NCBI GenBank assembly: GCA_001599355.1
Contig: BCGQ01000005.1
Location: forward strand, 748,222-812,221
From: Nakazawaea peltata
Lineage: Eukaryota; Ascomycota; Pichiomycetes; Alaninales; Pachysolenaceae
Direction of reading: 5' to 3'
DNA length: 64,000 bases
The position numbers and the translations under genes are program-made. How positions within the stretch are numbered: position 1 is the stretch's first letter; each line of letters starts with the position of its first letter. Below the pieces are notes generated by a model that was given only the letters and a program-made list of their open reading frames with translations, ran no database searches and was not told where the DNA came from. This document shows, in pieces, positions 18,604 through 28,606 of the stretch.

Positions 18604-18624
18604 GTTAGGGCATCAAGCCCTAAC
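18604..18624. promoter_or_regulatory. Tbf1-like palindrome upstream of RPL8
   Basis: Perfect 8-bp inverted arms GTTAGGGC and GCCCTAAC are separated by 5 bases. The right arm includes AGCCCTAA, matching the Tbf1 consensus ARCCCTAA. Tbf1 is the main ribosomal-protein gene activator in several yeasts that do not use Rap1 for this. It sits about 184 bases upstream of the RPL8 ATG and just past the CWH41 stop codon. Confidence 0.6.
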
Positions 18625-18640
18625 TAACCCCCCGGATTTA

Positions 18641-21055
18641 TTAAATAGTTTCAGGCATCTTCATGATCAAGAGAACTAAGGAAGTCCAACCGAGGAAGTG
18701 ACGAGTACGTGTTCCTTTCCCATCTACTTCTTGATATTGTTCCCAAGCATATCCTGTCCTTTGCCATTCGTTAAAAATATTAGATACCAAATTATATCTT
18801 AACTGTCTATAAGTATCTGTAATCAAAGATCTGATCTTTGGGTTTGTATCAGGATGAGTACCGTAATATTGCAAGCCCTCTAAAACCAAATAATTCATAT
18901 TAATCCAGATGTTTCCTCTCCAGTAATCTTCACCTGAATGGAAGAGTTCACTCGATTTAGAAAGAGATCTAATACCATAGTCACTCCACAATTCTTGAGG
19001 ATCTCTGATCATTTTGACAATATGATAAAGCTTATCAGAATCTGGAGCTACGAATTTATGGACAAATGGGAAGAGGGATACATATCCCTTGTGACATACA
19101 AATACATCTTCTTCGTCATCATCGATACTGACGTCACAATAACATTTATCCTTCTCTGACCAATGTAAATCGTCCATATTTTGGACAATTTGCTTCTCAA
19201 TTTCGGAATATTTGACTACATCATCCTTCTTATTTAATAACTCTGCCATCTGCTTCATTGATCTCGTCATTACACCCATCCATGAAATCAAATCTACGTG
19301 AAGTTCGGCAGTATCTGGCTCTTCTGCTCTTGGATAGTCATCTAATCCACTAGCAAGACAATGGGTCTTAGTGCTACCTCTCCATCTATAGGCCTCTCTA
19401 GGATAAGTTGGATGTCTGTCCATCTCACTTAATAAACCAACCTGAGTACGTCTAAACCATTCATAATGCTTTTGCAATTGGGGATATATATGCTCGGCAT
19501 ATTGGAAGAGCAAATGGGGGTTATTCATATAAGCGTCACTCAACTCTTGGTCACCTCCAAAACCACCGTACTCGATTTGGTCGTCATTTTCCCAATTGAG
19601 ATCCAGACCAGAGTTCCTTTGCTCTTTTGCAGCCTCTAAAAGCTTGATAAATGCAAGAGTCATAGTTGGGGGGTTAGCAATTTCAGGACTTTGCACTTGG
19701 AATCCTTCAGGCACTTTACTTCTGGCCTCTGGACCCAAGATCTGTTCTCTGGCTATCCAACCGTCATCATCGATGAGGTTAAACCAACTGGTCAAGATAT
19801 CCAACAGAAGTGACGAGTCATATTCTACAATAGATAATAATTGAAATCCTTCATCCCAATAAAATCCTCTTGGGAAGAAAGGTCTACTAGGAATGGAGCT
19901 AAATAATTCGGTAGGAGGTTCGATCTCACCTTCTAAGTCGAGCAGCTGGAAAGTTATTTCATCGAGTTTCGATTCTCTGTCGACCAAAGTATCTCCATAG
20001 AAGTATCCAATGCCTCCTAATAAATTTGATAAGAAATCTTTGGCGAAAACTTGGTGTTTCTGGTCATTGAACGGTGGTTGCAATTCGAATTTCTCGGCAA
20101 ATCTCTCGTTGAACTTATGGAGAGTCTTCTTAAGATGATTATCAAAGTTATTTTCATCAATTTGAGTCTCTGAAAGTTCCTTGTTGAACGTGACATAAAA
20201 TTCAAAACCACCTTGGAAAGTTTTTTGAATAAAATGAAGGTTTCCACTGAAATCATTAGTGTTTCTCATACTAAACAATTGTTCTGGGGGTATCATCTGG
20301 ACATTCTCATACTCTACAGTCAACTCCTGGATCGACTCCTGTAACAAGGTCATGAATATATCTCTGGCCATCCAGACTTTATCATCTGGCACATGTAAAG
20401 AAATATAGTGGGTTTTTGAGGGGTCTAAATTGGGTTTGAATAATCCTGAACGAGCAGACGAAGGTTTCTTGTTCTTAGCCAGTCCTTCAGTGATTCTAAC
20501 GTTGAAAGCTCCACCCAATTGCTCAGAAAACCCAACTAAATCAACATCTCCATCTACAATATCCGAGGACATAGGGCTTGTTAACAGACCCTCACCTTCC
20601 AAGCCAGAGTAAAATATCAAGCTCGTTTTCACGTTCTCATAGCCCTTATGAGGCACACCTTTGATTTTGGCAGCCCAATTCTCCGATTCCGTCTTGACAA
20701 AGTCAATCTCAATATCAATATGACAAGTGTTATCTTTGATGATCTCTTTCCCTCCAGTACGAGGGTCGTATTCGACCCATCCAAAGGCACTCAAGTCATC
20801 ACGCTGGTCACACAGGTGCCTCATGCTTCCAATTCCACTGTAGTCATCCACATTGAACCACATCAACCCTGAAAGTAGCGAATGTGGGAGTCTTGGCCTC
20901 ACCCCAAAGTATAAGTTGGATCTGTAAGGTCCCCATAACAAGGACGAGTTAAGCAGGGCCTTGATCTCGGTAGCGGGGTCGGGGAAGCACGCTGAAAAGT
21001 TGCTGAGAAGAATTGCCAGGAGGACAAATATGATTCTAGCACTTACTTTGATCAT
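18641..21055 (-). CDS. CWH41: Mannosyl-oligosaccharide glucosidase (glucosidase I, GH63)
   Basis: This is an 804-residue type II membrane enzyme of the ER. It removes the outermost alpha-1,2-linked glucose from the N-glycan Glc3Man9GlcNAc2, the first trimming step of glycoprotein quality control. A signal anchor lies at about residues 6-23. The N-terminal beta domain carries RPRLPHSLLSGLMWF (about 53-67). The GH63 (alpha/alpha)6 domain includes SRPFFPRGFYWDEGFQLL (about 390-407) and the active-site block HCLASGLDDYPRAEEPD (about 562-578). GH63 acidic catalytic residues are expected there and near the C-terminal EDYWRGNIWINMNYL. Length is close to S. cerevisiae Cwh41 (833). The ATG at 21055 gives the signal anchor. 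No intron is apparent. Confidence 0.93.
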   Translation of the reverse strand: MIKVSARIIFVLLAILLSNFSACFPDPATEIKALLNSSLLWGPYRSNLYFGVRPRLPHSLLSGLMWFNVDDYSGIGSMRHLCDQRDDLSAFGWVEYDPRTGGKEIIKDNTCHIDIEIDFVKTESENWAAKIKGVPHKGYENVKTSLIFYSGLEGEGLLTSPMSSDIVDGDVDLVGFSEQLGGAFNVRITEGLAKNKKPSSARSGLFKPNLDPSKTHYISLHVPDDKVWMARDIFMTLLQESIQELTVEYENVQMIPPEQLFSMRNTNDFSGNLHFIQKTFQGGFEFYVTFNKELSETQIDENNFDNHLKKTLHKFNERFAEKFELQPPFNDQKHQVFAKDFLSNLLGGIGYFYGDTLVDRESKLDEITFQLLDLEGEIEPPTELFSSIPSRPFFPRGFYWDEGFQLLSIVEYDSSLLLDILTSWFNLIDDDGWIAREQILGPEARSKVPEGFQVQSPEIANPPTMTLAFIKLLEAAKEQRNSGLDLNWENDDQIEYGGFGGDQELSDAYMNNPHLLFQYAEHIYPQLQKHYEWFRRTQVGLLSEMDRHPTYPREAYRWRGSTKTHCLASGLDDYPRAEEPDTAELHVDLISWMGVMTRSMKQMAELLNKKDDVVKYSEIEKQIVQNMDDLHWSEKDKCYCDVSIDDDEEDVFVCHKGYVSLFPFVHKFVAPDSDKLYHIVKMIRDPQELWSDYGIRSLSKSSELFHSGEDYWRGNIWINMNYLVLEGLQYYGTHPDTNPKIRSLITDTYRQLRYNLVSNIFNEWQRTGYAWEQYQEVDGKGTRTRHFLGWTSLVLLIMKMPETI

Positions 21056-21300
21056 CGTTGTTGGTGTTTTGATGACTTTTCAATCGATGAATTTAGTTGA
21101 TTCTCATTGAATAAGAGGGCGAAGTAGGGGCAGATAAAGCCCCACATTTCGACAAGGGTTGCCCATTTGCCCTTCAAAGAAGGGCACAACGTTTACTTAG
21201 CAAATTACAATTTATCTACAAGATGTGTTTTATATGTGAGTAGCAAATTACGAAAAGTCATTCAAATTGGGGGTGATTCATTAGTTTAATATAATACAAG

Positions 21301-23664
21301 TCAAGCAAAACCTCCAAGTCTCTTCTTTTTCTTCTTCTTAGCAGGACGTCCTCCATAAGCACCTCTTTCCACTTGTGTTGCGGGGAATTCTTGAGAAGCC
21401 GTCGGCTGTGATGACATATCTGAGAGCTGAGAACCCCCCAAATCTGGAAGTTGAGATGCAAAAGGTTGAGAAACACGAATTGAGGGTAATGCAGATTGAG
21501 ACCAGGTAGGTTGGGAAGGCTGAGATGAAATTTCGATCTGTGAGGAAATTCCAGCTTCCAGATCTTCCCATTGCTCGAGAATATTTTGGATATCAGTTGG
21601 GAAAGCAGATGAGATGAGCTTCTCAGTCTCTGATTTGGCCAAGCTTTGGTTCTCAGGAATCCAGAAGTTGATTGACGAGAGTGCTAATTGTATTGCCGAG
21701 TTCATAGCATACTGATGACCAACTTGGGGGCTATGAAGACATATTATATATTCATAGCAGCTTTTTACGGGTTCATCAGTATCTAAATCCTCTATGGTTT
21801 GATTGACCTCAAATAAGAATCCTTGATTGGTGTAGAAGTTCATGAGATTCTTCAACAGCTTATCAAGATCTGTCAGCTCTTGGATTTTGCAAGCAATATC
21901 TACTCCTATCCAAAGATTTCCCACGCTTTCGAATCCCTGATCAATACAAGAATCTAAATAAGAAATTACTTTTTCTACCCATTTCTTCACGGTCGACGAA
22001 AAAACGGATTCAGTTATCACACCAAGAGCTCCAGAACTATCAATATCATATTCTTCCACTTCCTCCAAGATATCATCTTCTAAAGACAATTTTTCAACCA
22101 ATTGGTGGATTCCTTCTTCATTTTGATAAATTTTGACAACTTTTTGTAACAGATCACGACGAAGTCCTTCATCCGGAGGATCTGAAGTAATTGCTAATGG
22201 AGAAAAGAATCTTGCAACCACTTCAGAATCACAAGAGCACTGTAATAACATTACTTCACAATCATTCAAGGCTCCATTTCCGTAAGCTTCATCTTTCAAA
22301 GCAAGCCACTTCTTGGTGAAGCTTTCTAAATCAGATTTTACATAAGAAACAAATATATAATCTTTAATAGATCCCTGACCATCGAAATTCAATATTATAG
22401 GGTCTCCTAGACATGTGTAGAAACCCTGTTGAGGCCAGAATTGGACTTGAAGGGCTAACTTTGTAAGCTCTGAGTACATTAAACAGTTGTAAACAGGTTT
22501 CCCACCACCGTTAATTCTACAAAGGTCGACGGCCAGGAATTTTAGGGTTGGATCGGAGTCATCCCAGAAATGTTTCCATGAGATGATCTTCTTCATGAAA
22601 TGACCATGATTTTTCAATAAAATCAACTCTCGGGATGTCAATAGAAGTGAATGTTCACTACTGAGGTGGATGAAATCCCTCACCTTTGAGAAGCCCTGTA
22701 ATACGACCATATTTGTGTGGGCCATCGTGGTCAAATCGATTATTTTGATCATAGAACGGTCTATTAACACAAGGGAGTTACTTGTATCGCCCCATTGGAC
22801 AATTTTGAACCCTGAAAGTTCAGAAGGATTGGCCATTTTGATGGGGGTTTCAAATTTCCGTCTACAGATGGTTTTACGACCTACTTGAATATTCCATAGA
22901 AGGCATGATCCCCGGATATCACAGACAGCAAATTCATGATAATCCCAAGGATTGAAGCAGATGTCACCTATCTTCTTGGAGTATTTGACCTCGTCAATCC
23001 AGCTGAGACGTAGGCTTCCTGTGGAAGAATCGGCTGAAACTTTCATTATATAAATTGAGATGTCGGATCGTACTAGAAAAAAAGGAGCCAGGACTAAAAT
23101 AGAAGACTCTGGAACATTACAAAACACCACTTGTTTCAACGAAGCGGGAAATGAAATGGAAACAGTATGACCAAGAGTGACATCAATTGGAATAGCTGGA
23201 TCTTGATCATTTGAAGGTCGTTTAAAGGCCAAAATTGATACTGACAATGTACTATTTGTGGGTCCACTAGTCTGTGCTATTACTTTAACGATACCTTTAC
23301 CCATTCGTACTCGACCAACAGCGGTTTTATTCTTGAAACATGGATCATAAACACTTTCTTCACTATATACAGCGGATTCTTCGAGGGCATCTTTGATGAT
23401 TTCCGAGGGTATGAAGTCGGGAGTTGAGTCTTGGAATTCTGTATCAGTATTTGACCCATTCTCAAGCCTCAAAACAGTCTCTGTCTCGTATTTAGTCAAC
23501 ACTTTCCTCGCTGACAGTTGTTCATTCAAGCTGATCCGCGGCTCTCTCAGCTTTGCAAAGACAAAAGGGCGGGCAGAATTGGCCCCATTTCCCTGTAAAA
23601 CAATACTTCCTTCACCTCCATAACCGATTTGAGCCCCAATACGAGGGTTAACAGGCCATGACAT
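21301..23664 (-). CDS. RRN6: RNA polymerase I initiation factor, Rrn6-like (core factor)
   Basis: This 787-residue protein begins MSWPVNPRIGAQIGYGGEG. Its first 350 residues read as beta-propeller (WD-like) repeats, for example SILVLAPFFLVRSDISIYI and KIGDICFNPWDYHEFAVCD. A helical region follows. It ends in a Ser/Gln-rich tail and a basic GGRPAKKKKKKRLGGFA terminus, a feature of Rrn6/TAF1C-type proteins. Rrn6 acts with Rrn7 and Rrn11 in the core factor that positions Pol I on the rDNA promoter. The assignment rests on architecture and the C-terminal signature, so it is good but not certain. A telomere-like AACCCTAA (23856-23863) lies about 190 bases upstream. Confidence 0.75.
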   Translation of the reverse strand: MSWPVNPRIGAQIGYGGEGSIVLQGNGANSARPFVFAKLREPRISLNEQLSARKVLTKYETETVLRLENGSNTDTEFQDSTPDFIPSEIIKDALEESAVYSEESVYDPCFKNKTAVGRVRMGKGIVKVIAQTSGPTNSTLSVSILAFKRPSNDQDPAIPIDVTLGHTVSISFPASLKQVVFCNVPESSILVLAPFFLVRSDISIYIMKVSADSSTGSLRLSWIDEVKYSKKIGDICFNPWDYHEFAVCDIRGSCLLWNIQVGRKTICRRKFETPIKMANPSELSGFKIVQWGDTSNSLVLIDRSMIKIIDLTTMAHTNMVVLQGFSKVRDFIHLSSEHSLLLTSRELILLKNHGHFMKKIISWKHFWDDSDPTLKFLAVDLCRINGGGKPVYNCLMYSELTKLALQVQFWPQQGFYTCLGDPIILNFDGQGSIKDYIFVSYVKSDLESFTKKWLALKDEAYGNGALNDCEVMLLQCSCDSEVVARFFSPLAITSDPPDEGLRRDLLQKVVKIYQNEEGIHQLVEKLSLEDDILEEVEEYDIDSSGALGVITESVFSSTVKKWVEKVISYLDSCIDQGFESVGNLWIGVDIACKIQELTDLDKLLKNLMNFYTNQGFLFEVNQTIEDLDTDEPVKSCYEYIICLHSPQVGHQYAMNSAIQLALSSINFWIPENQSLAKSETEKLISSAFPTDIQNILEQWEDLEAGISSQIEISSQPSQPTWSQSALPSIRVSQPFASQLPDLGGSQLSDMSSQPTASQEFPATQVERGAYGGRPAKKKKKKRLGGFA

Positions 23665-23866
23665 CGAGGTCCAGGGGTATAGTGTATCTTAGAGGTGTCT
23701 AGTGTATTCTACTGTTAACTACTGAAGAGATCTTTGTATAAAAAGTCGTGTATTAAAAGTTAAATCCTCGAGGCATCTCTGCGCGGGCAAAAAAAATTGT
23801 GCCCTGAAAATTTGCCCCGATGGTTTTTTCCCTCGCTTAAATAAAGTCGTGCATAAACCCTAAACC

Positions 23867-25978
23867 TTATTCGTCCTTGATCAAAGCATCTTCGAATCTC
23901 AAATCCCAACCAATCTTTGGACCCAACTTAGGAAGGACCTCGGCAACACTTTGAACATCCTTATCACCTCTACCGGAAATGGTGATGACCAAATGTTGAT
24001 CCTTGGACATTGTCTTGGCCAATTGAACGGCTCCGTAAACAGCATGAGAACTTTCTAAAGCTGGAATGATACCTTCCAATTGAGATAAGAGCTTGAAACC
24101 TTCCAAAGCTTGAGCATCATCGGCAGCAATGAACTCGACTCTTCCACTGTCCTTCCATGAAGCTAATTCTGGACCAACACCAGGGTAATCCAAACCAGCA
24201 GAGACGGAATGAGTGTCGTGAACTTGACCGTCATTGTCTTGCAAGACGTAGGTTCTGACACCGTGGAAAACACCTGGACGTCCAACGGTCAAAGTGGCAG
24301 AATGTCTTTCGGTGTTGACACCGTCACCTCCGGCTTCGACACCCAATAATTTAACTGACAAGTCCTTCTCGAATGGAGAGAAAGTACCGGTGGAATTGGA
24401 ACCTCCTCCGACACAGGCGACGATGGCATCTGGTAACAGACCGTTATTCAGGGCCAGGAATTGCTCCTTGATTTCGTTACCAATCACACTTTGGAAAGTA
24501 CGTACCAAAGTAGGGTATGGGTGGGGTCCGATGGCCGATCCGACAACGTAGTGGGTGTTTTCCAAGTGAGAAACCCAGAAACGGAAAGCCTCAGAGGTGG
24601 CATCTCTCAAAGTTTGAGTACCGTTGGTAACGGCGACAACCTTGGCTCCTAAGATCTTCATTCTGAACACATTCAAAGCTTGACGTCTGACATCTTCAGC
24701 TCCCATGAAAACGGTACATCCCAAACCGAACTTGGCACAAGCGGTGGCAGTGGCAACACCGTGTTGACCAGCTCCGGTCTCGGCAATGATCTCGGTCTTT
24801 CCTAATCTCTTAGCGATCAAGACTTGAGCCAAAGCATTGTTGATCTTGTGGGAACCAGTGTGGTTTAAGTCCTCTCTTTTCAACCAGATTTGAGCACCAC
24901 CAGCATACTCAGATAATCTCTCGGCTTTGTGGAAGGAAGAAGGACGTCCAATGTATTGGTACAAAGACTTGAACTCGGCCCAGAACTCTGGGTCGGCAGT
25001 GGCAGACTCGAAAGCACGCTCCAACTCTCTAAGACAAGCATGAAGAGCTTCAGGAACATATTGACCACCGAATTCTCCGAATCTTGGGTTATATTTATGA
25101 GACTCGTTGAAATCTGGCTCGACGAGCTTCTTAGCAGCGACTTCTGGAGCTTCTAATGGGGCAGAAGAAGCGGTGAAAGACTCATCTTTACCCAAGATTT
25201 CTCTGGCGTATTTCTTGATGGCTTCACGACGTTGACCGGCTGGGGTCTCAGCAAGAAGAGTCACGACTTTACTTCCGATAACTACACCTTCAGCGGCAGA
25301 AGCAGCAGTGAGGAAATGCTCTCTGGTACTAATACCGAAACCAACGGCCAATGGAGTGTCTTTGGAGAATTTTCTGATGTGAGAGGTCAAAGAAGTGATG
25401 GAATCGGAGAAAGTTCCGGTGGCACCAGTGGTTCCCATACGAGAGACGACATAGATGAACGAATCGGCAATGTCCGATAACACTTGTAATCTCTCATCAG
25501 TAGTAGAAGGAGCGACTAATGGAATATAAGACATACCGATTTGGGCACAGTGAGATCTGAATTTGACGGCCTCTTCTGGGGGCAAATCAACTACGATGAA
25601 ACCGTTGGCTCCAGCGTCATAAGAAGCTTGGATCATCTTTTGTTCGCCGTAACGTAAAATTGGGTTATAGTAACCCATAAGAATAATTGGGACGGTGACT
25701 CCGGCGGCTCTGGCCTTGGCTACCAATTGAAGACACAATTCGACGGTGACGCCGTTGTCCAAAGCGGCGGTGTTGGCCTCTTGGATAGTTGGACCATCGG
25801 CGATTGGGTCGGAGAATGGTACTCCCAATTCGATGATATCTACACCACCTTCTTGCATTCCTTGCAAGATTGGGACGGTGTCTTCGATGGTTGGGAAACC
25901 GGCGGTGATGAAGGTGACGAGGGCATTACGACCTTCCTTTTTGCACCTGGCAAAGGTTTCTCTTAAGTTCAGGGACAT
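23867..25978 (-). CDS. TRP5: Tryptophan synthase, fused alpha-beta
   Basis: This is a 703-residue bifunctional enzyme for the last two steps of tryptophan synthesis. The alpha domain (about 1-250) cleaves indole-glycerol phosphate and shows the catalytic segment [20 protein letters not shown] (about 50-69, with the Glu and Asp). A linker of about 40 residues leads to the beta domain (about 300-700), which joins indole to serine with PLP. The PLP lysine is Lys378 in [15 protein letters not shown], and [10 protein letters not shown] holds the PLP phosphate loop. Alpha-beta fusion in one chain is the fungal form. Two perfect Gcn4-type TGAGTCA sites lie 94 and 240 bases upstream, consistent with general amino-acid control. 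Confidence 0.98.
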   Translation of the reverse strand: MSLNLRETFARCKKEGRNALVTFITAGFPTIEDTVPILQGMQEGGVDIIELGVPFSDPIADGPTIQEANTAALDNGVTVELCLQLVAKARAAGVTVPIILMGYYNPILRYGEQKMIQASYDAGANGFIVVDLPPEEAVKFRSHCAQIGMSYIPLVAPSTTDERLQVLSDIADSFIYVVSRMGTTGATGTFSDSITSLTSHIRKFSKDTPLAVGFGISTREHFLTAASAAEGVVIGSKVVTLLAETPAGQRREAIKKYAREILGKDESFTASSAPLEAPEVAAKKLVEPDFNESHKYNPRFGEFGGQYVPEALHACLRELERAFESATADPEFWAEFKSLYQYIGRPSSFHKAERLSEYAGGAQIWLKREDLNHTGSHKINNALAQVLIAKRLGKTEIIAETGAGQHGVATATACAKFGLGCTVFMGAEDVRRQALNVFRMKILGAKVVAVTNGTQTLRDATSEAFRFWVSHLENTHYVVGSAIGPHPYPTLVRTFQSVIGNEIKEQFLALNNGLLPDAIVACVGGGSNSTGTFSPFEKDLSVKLLGVEAGGDGVNTERHSATLTVGRPGVFHGVRTYVLQDNDGQVHDTHSVSAGLDYPGVGPELASWKDSGRVEFIAADDAQALEGFKLLSQLEGIIPALESSHAVYGAVQLAKTMSKDQHLVITISGRGDKDVQSVAEVLPKLGPKIGWDLRFEDALIKDE

Positions 25979-26071
25979 TATCTGTGTGATGTGGGGGTGA
26001 TTTGACCTGAAAGAATGGGGGGTTTTTCGGGGTTTATATGAGCTGGCGGGTAAATCGATTGGGGGTTTGGA

Positions 26072-26078
26072 TGAGTCA
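26072..26078. promoter_or_regulatory. Gcn4-type site, proximal, TRP5 promoter
   Basis: TGAGTCA, a perfect Gcn4/AP-1 core, lies 94 bases upstream of the TRP5 ATG. Gcn4 activates amino-acid biosynthesis genes including TRP5 in S. cerevisiae. Binding here is inferred. Confidence 0.7.
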
Positions 26079-26217
26079 AAGAATCGTTGGAGGTGGAAAA
26101 TTTTTTTTGCCTTTTTGGGATAGGGCAGGGGCAGATTGGAGATAAGGGAAAGTACGGGGGTCGAGGGCCGGTTTGAGGCAGATTATTGAAGGGACCAGGT
26201 GGGGGATCAGATGGGGA

Positions 26218-26224
26218 TGAGTCA
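26218..26224. promoter_or_regulatory. Gcn4-type site, distal, TRP5 promoter
   Basis: This is a second perfect TGAGTCA, 240 bases upstream of the TRP5 ATG. One-mismatch relatives follow (a TGAATCA near 26247 and a CGAGTCA near 26306). Confidence 0.65.
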
Positions 26225-26723
26225 GAGGGGGGATCAAATAGTGGGATGAATCAGCGAGTGGGATGGGAGGTATTGGGAGGGCTAGAGCTGAGAGAACCGA
26301 GAGAGACGAGTCAAGGAATTGGAGTTGTTCATCTCATTGCTAGACCAAGTTAGACTCGATATCTTCCTGAGCATTTTATGAAACACATGTTTATTATCGT
26401 TTGCCCTTTAAATTTGCCCTATATATTGGGCAAAAGATACGCTCAACTGTTGTGTCGCTTAGATTGCGCCCGCCGTATCTACCAAGATTTGCCCAAATAT
26501 GCCCAAATATGCCCAGATTACACCCATACTGCCAGGACTTGCCCAGACTGCCCGGACTCCTGCCGGATCCCCACACCTTCCTTCCGATCTGCTTACCATT
26601 GGTCTGAACAGGTGACTGATCTGAGATTTCTGTGCATTCTGAACTACTTTCTCTCACTCACTACTCTCATTATATCCCTATCTCATACTATCTTACATTA
26701 CTATTTATTCTATCATTACATAC

Positions 26724-27353
26724 TCATAACAATATAGGCTCACTAGCTGAAGCCCCCATATGAGACGGTGTAGTACCCCCCGTTTTAGCTCCGCCTCGGC
26801 TATTTTGTCGTCCAGTAGTTGAGGTCGGTGTAGCCGCTCCTCCACGTCCACGTCTAACATTTGTTCCCCTACGAGCAGCACCTCCTCGTCCTCCTCTAGC
26901 AGCTCCAACCGCAGTACTCAGACCAACTCCATTCCCACCTCCTTGAAGCAATGCTTGATTATTAGCAAACACAGGCTTATCTGCAACAACAACCCGCCTT
27001 ACAACATTGTTCAATGACTTGTTATCTTTACCCAACTCCTTCTTACAGAATATCACAAGTGGTTGGATCTTTTTGTATCTCTCAATATACCCATATATCT
27101 CATCTCTTAAAGTGCTGACTTTCTGCTGAATATCTGCAAGACACTCGGGCAGTGTCCTCAGCTCCCCATCTTCGTTCAATGTCGCCAATACCCTCATCAA
27201 TGAGATCATTTTATACCTCAATGTCGAAATTTTATTCTTTAAAAGTTGAAGCTCCGTCGTGAGGTCCTCAATTTTGTACTTCCGTAAATGCAAATCGGCA
27301 ATACTGATTGCCTCTGTGATTGTCAGGAGCTGTTGAGTCGGTTTCTCGCTCAT
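26724..27353 (-). CDS. Unrecognised coiled-coil protein with Arg/Gly-rich tail
   Basis: This encodes 209 residues starting MSEKPTQQLLTITEAIS; the first in-frame ATG is at 27353. Residues about 10-110 are predicted helical coiled coil (IEDLTTELQLLKNKISTLRY and PECLADIQQKVSTLRDEIYG). A short hydrophobic motif IQPLVIFCKKEL follows. The C-terminal 70 residues are Gly/Arg/Ala-rich with RGG-like steps (GGRGGAARRG, RRGRGG), typical of RNA- or DNA-contacting tails. I do not recognise the family. The helical region loosely recalls small Mediator subunits such as Med9, but the match is too weak to name it. Open frame, coding-like composition and tight spacing to both neighbours support a real gene. Confidence 0.6.
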   Translation of the reverse strand: MSEKPTQQLLTITEAISIADLHLRKYKIEDLTTELQLLKNKISTLRYKMISLMRVLATLNEDGELRTLPECLADIQQKVSTLRDEIYGYIERYKKIQPLVIFCKKELGKDNKSLNNVVRRVVVADKPVFANNQALLQGGGNGVGLSTAVGAARGGRGGAARRGTNVRRGRGGAATPTSTTGRQNSRGGAKTGGTTPSHMGASASEPILL

Positions 27354-27539
27354 TTCGTCCACGTTTATCCAGGGTGTACGCTCTTCTATACTTAACCGCC
27401 GTTAAAATAAGGGTGTTTAAACTGAGATTTATTAGGTGAGGGATAATTAGACGTCTGTGCACGACTATCTACAGAACAATTTGTTTAATTTTGTGCATAA
27501 ATACACTACTTTTATACATATTGATATTTAATACACGAC

Positions 27540-28606
27540 TTATCTGCCTCTAGATCTGATGGTGATGGAGGTGTCGGTTGGTTCGGTAAGGGACCATGAA
27601 AGAGAGTAGGTGGATTTGAGAGTCATCCATGGATGTCCTGTTATGGTCTCGAGATCTTTTCTCGAAAAAACAAAATAAGAAACTCCCAAATCTGCCAAAT
27701 ATCGTCCCAATATCTTCTTTTCACCTAGACTCATCAATTTGTAGAAGCCTATATTGTAGCGGAGTTGTGATCTGAGGGAATTCCAAGAGATGAAATCCTG
27801 CCGTACCCAACTGTTCAAGATCTCTCTTGTCATATGCAGTGTTGGAATGTGTTTATCAAGTAAAAGGTACAGTTTAAGTGGCTCATTATTGAAATGAGAA
27901 GTATGAAGTATGAGATAAGTAGCACATTCTTGAAGTTCTTGTGGAGTCAAGAGCAGTTGAGCAGGGCCGAGCAAATAATTTAAACATGGAAGATAGGCTT
28001 GATAGTTGGCCATCTTTGTAGCTATGCGGACACAGAATAAGAACACTTTTTTACTGAAATCATCCGGTTCTAGAGCTAGTAATGATTCTCTTAACTTTCC
28101 TGATAAGATTGGTGTTAGTAGATGAGATAAAGCGCGATTCAATGGGTCAATTGAAACCAAAATTAGAGTTAGTACTTACTTAACGACATGAAAATCCAAT
28201 CCATATCATAAACAGGTTTATCTGATTCCCTGGAGTATCCTTTATTTGCGTCTTTACCACGCTTCGATTCCTCTAATTCCTCTTTGAACGTGTCAGCTTC
28301 GGTTTTACTGCTTGAACAGAGCCGAAAGAACTCCAATCTGATCTGTTCAAAGTACAGATGACGTTTAGAGGGACTATTTTGTAACTGAGATTCTTCTCCT
28401 CGACTCACTAACCCATACTGTTGTTGTGGGGCCAGACTGAATCGCATCATCCGTGCCAGTTTCTTCGAGGGATCTTCCTCCTTCAGGTTATTAGGGGATA
28501 AATGGCGGCTGGAGTGAGCTGGAAAGCCGCCTTCAGAGCGGCTTTGGCCAGATCTAGGTCCATCTTTGTTCATCCGATGTGGCGGACGGTACTTCTGTCT
28601 GTCCAT
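27540..28606 (-). CDS. Unrecognised helical-repeat protein, spliced
   Basis: Exon 1 is 28180-28606 (start MDRQKYRPPHRM). The intron is 28100-28179 (80 nt) with donor GTAAGT, branch point TACTAAC and acceptor ATCAG. Exon 2 is 27540-28099. The joined frame encodes 328 residues with no stop. The N-terminal 85 residues are basic and Ser-rich. From about 90 on (YFEQIRLEFFRLC) the chain looks all-helical, with segments such as KKVFLFCVRIATKMANYQAYLPCLNYLL, and ends in strands (GVSYFVFSRKDLETITGHPW). That layout recalls PCI-type scaffolds (helical repeats then winged helix), but I cannot name it. GCGATGAGCT (28862-28871) about 255 bases upstream matches the PAC element of ribosome-biogenesis genes. 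A second TACTAAC overlaps the donor. Confidence 0.65.

Larger units (their letters stand above)
25979..26723. other. TRP5 promoter region and 3' flank of the next gene
   Basis: No gene is supportable here. The TRP5 side (about 25990-26300) is G/A-rich on the + strand with two Gcn4-type sites and an A/T-mirror tract (about 26097-26108). A short tandem of GCCCAAATAT (26491-26514) and further GCCC-rich spacing lies between 26460 and 26580. A 119-residue open frame spanning this stretch has no conserved character. Confidence 0.5.

Noticed and set aside
26378-26737. 119-residue open frame between TRP5 and the coiled-coil gene
   Set aside because: Non-conserved composition, it runs into the 3' end of a real gene on the other strand, and it is best explained as chance.
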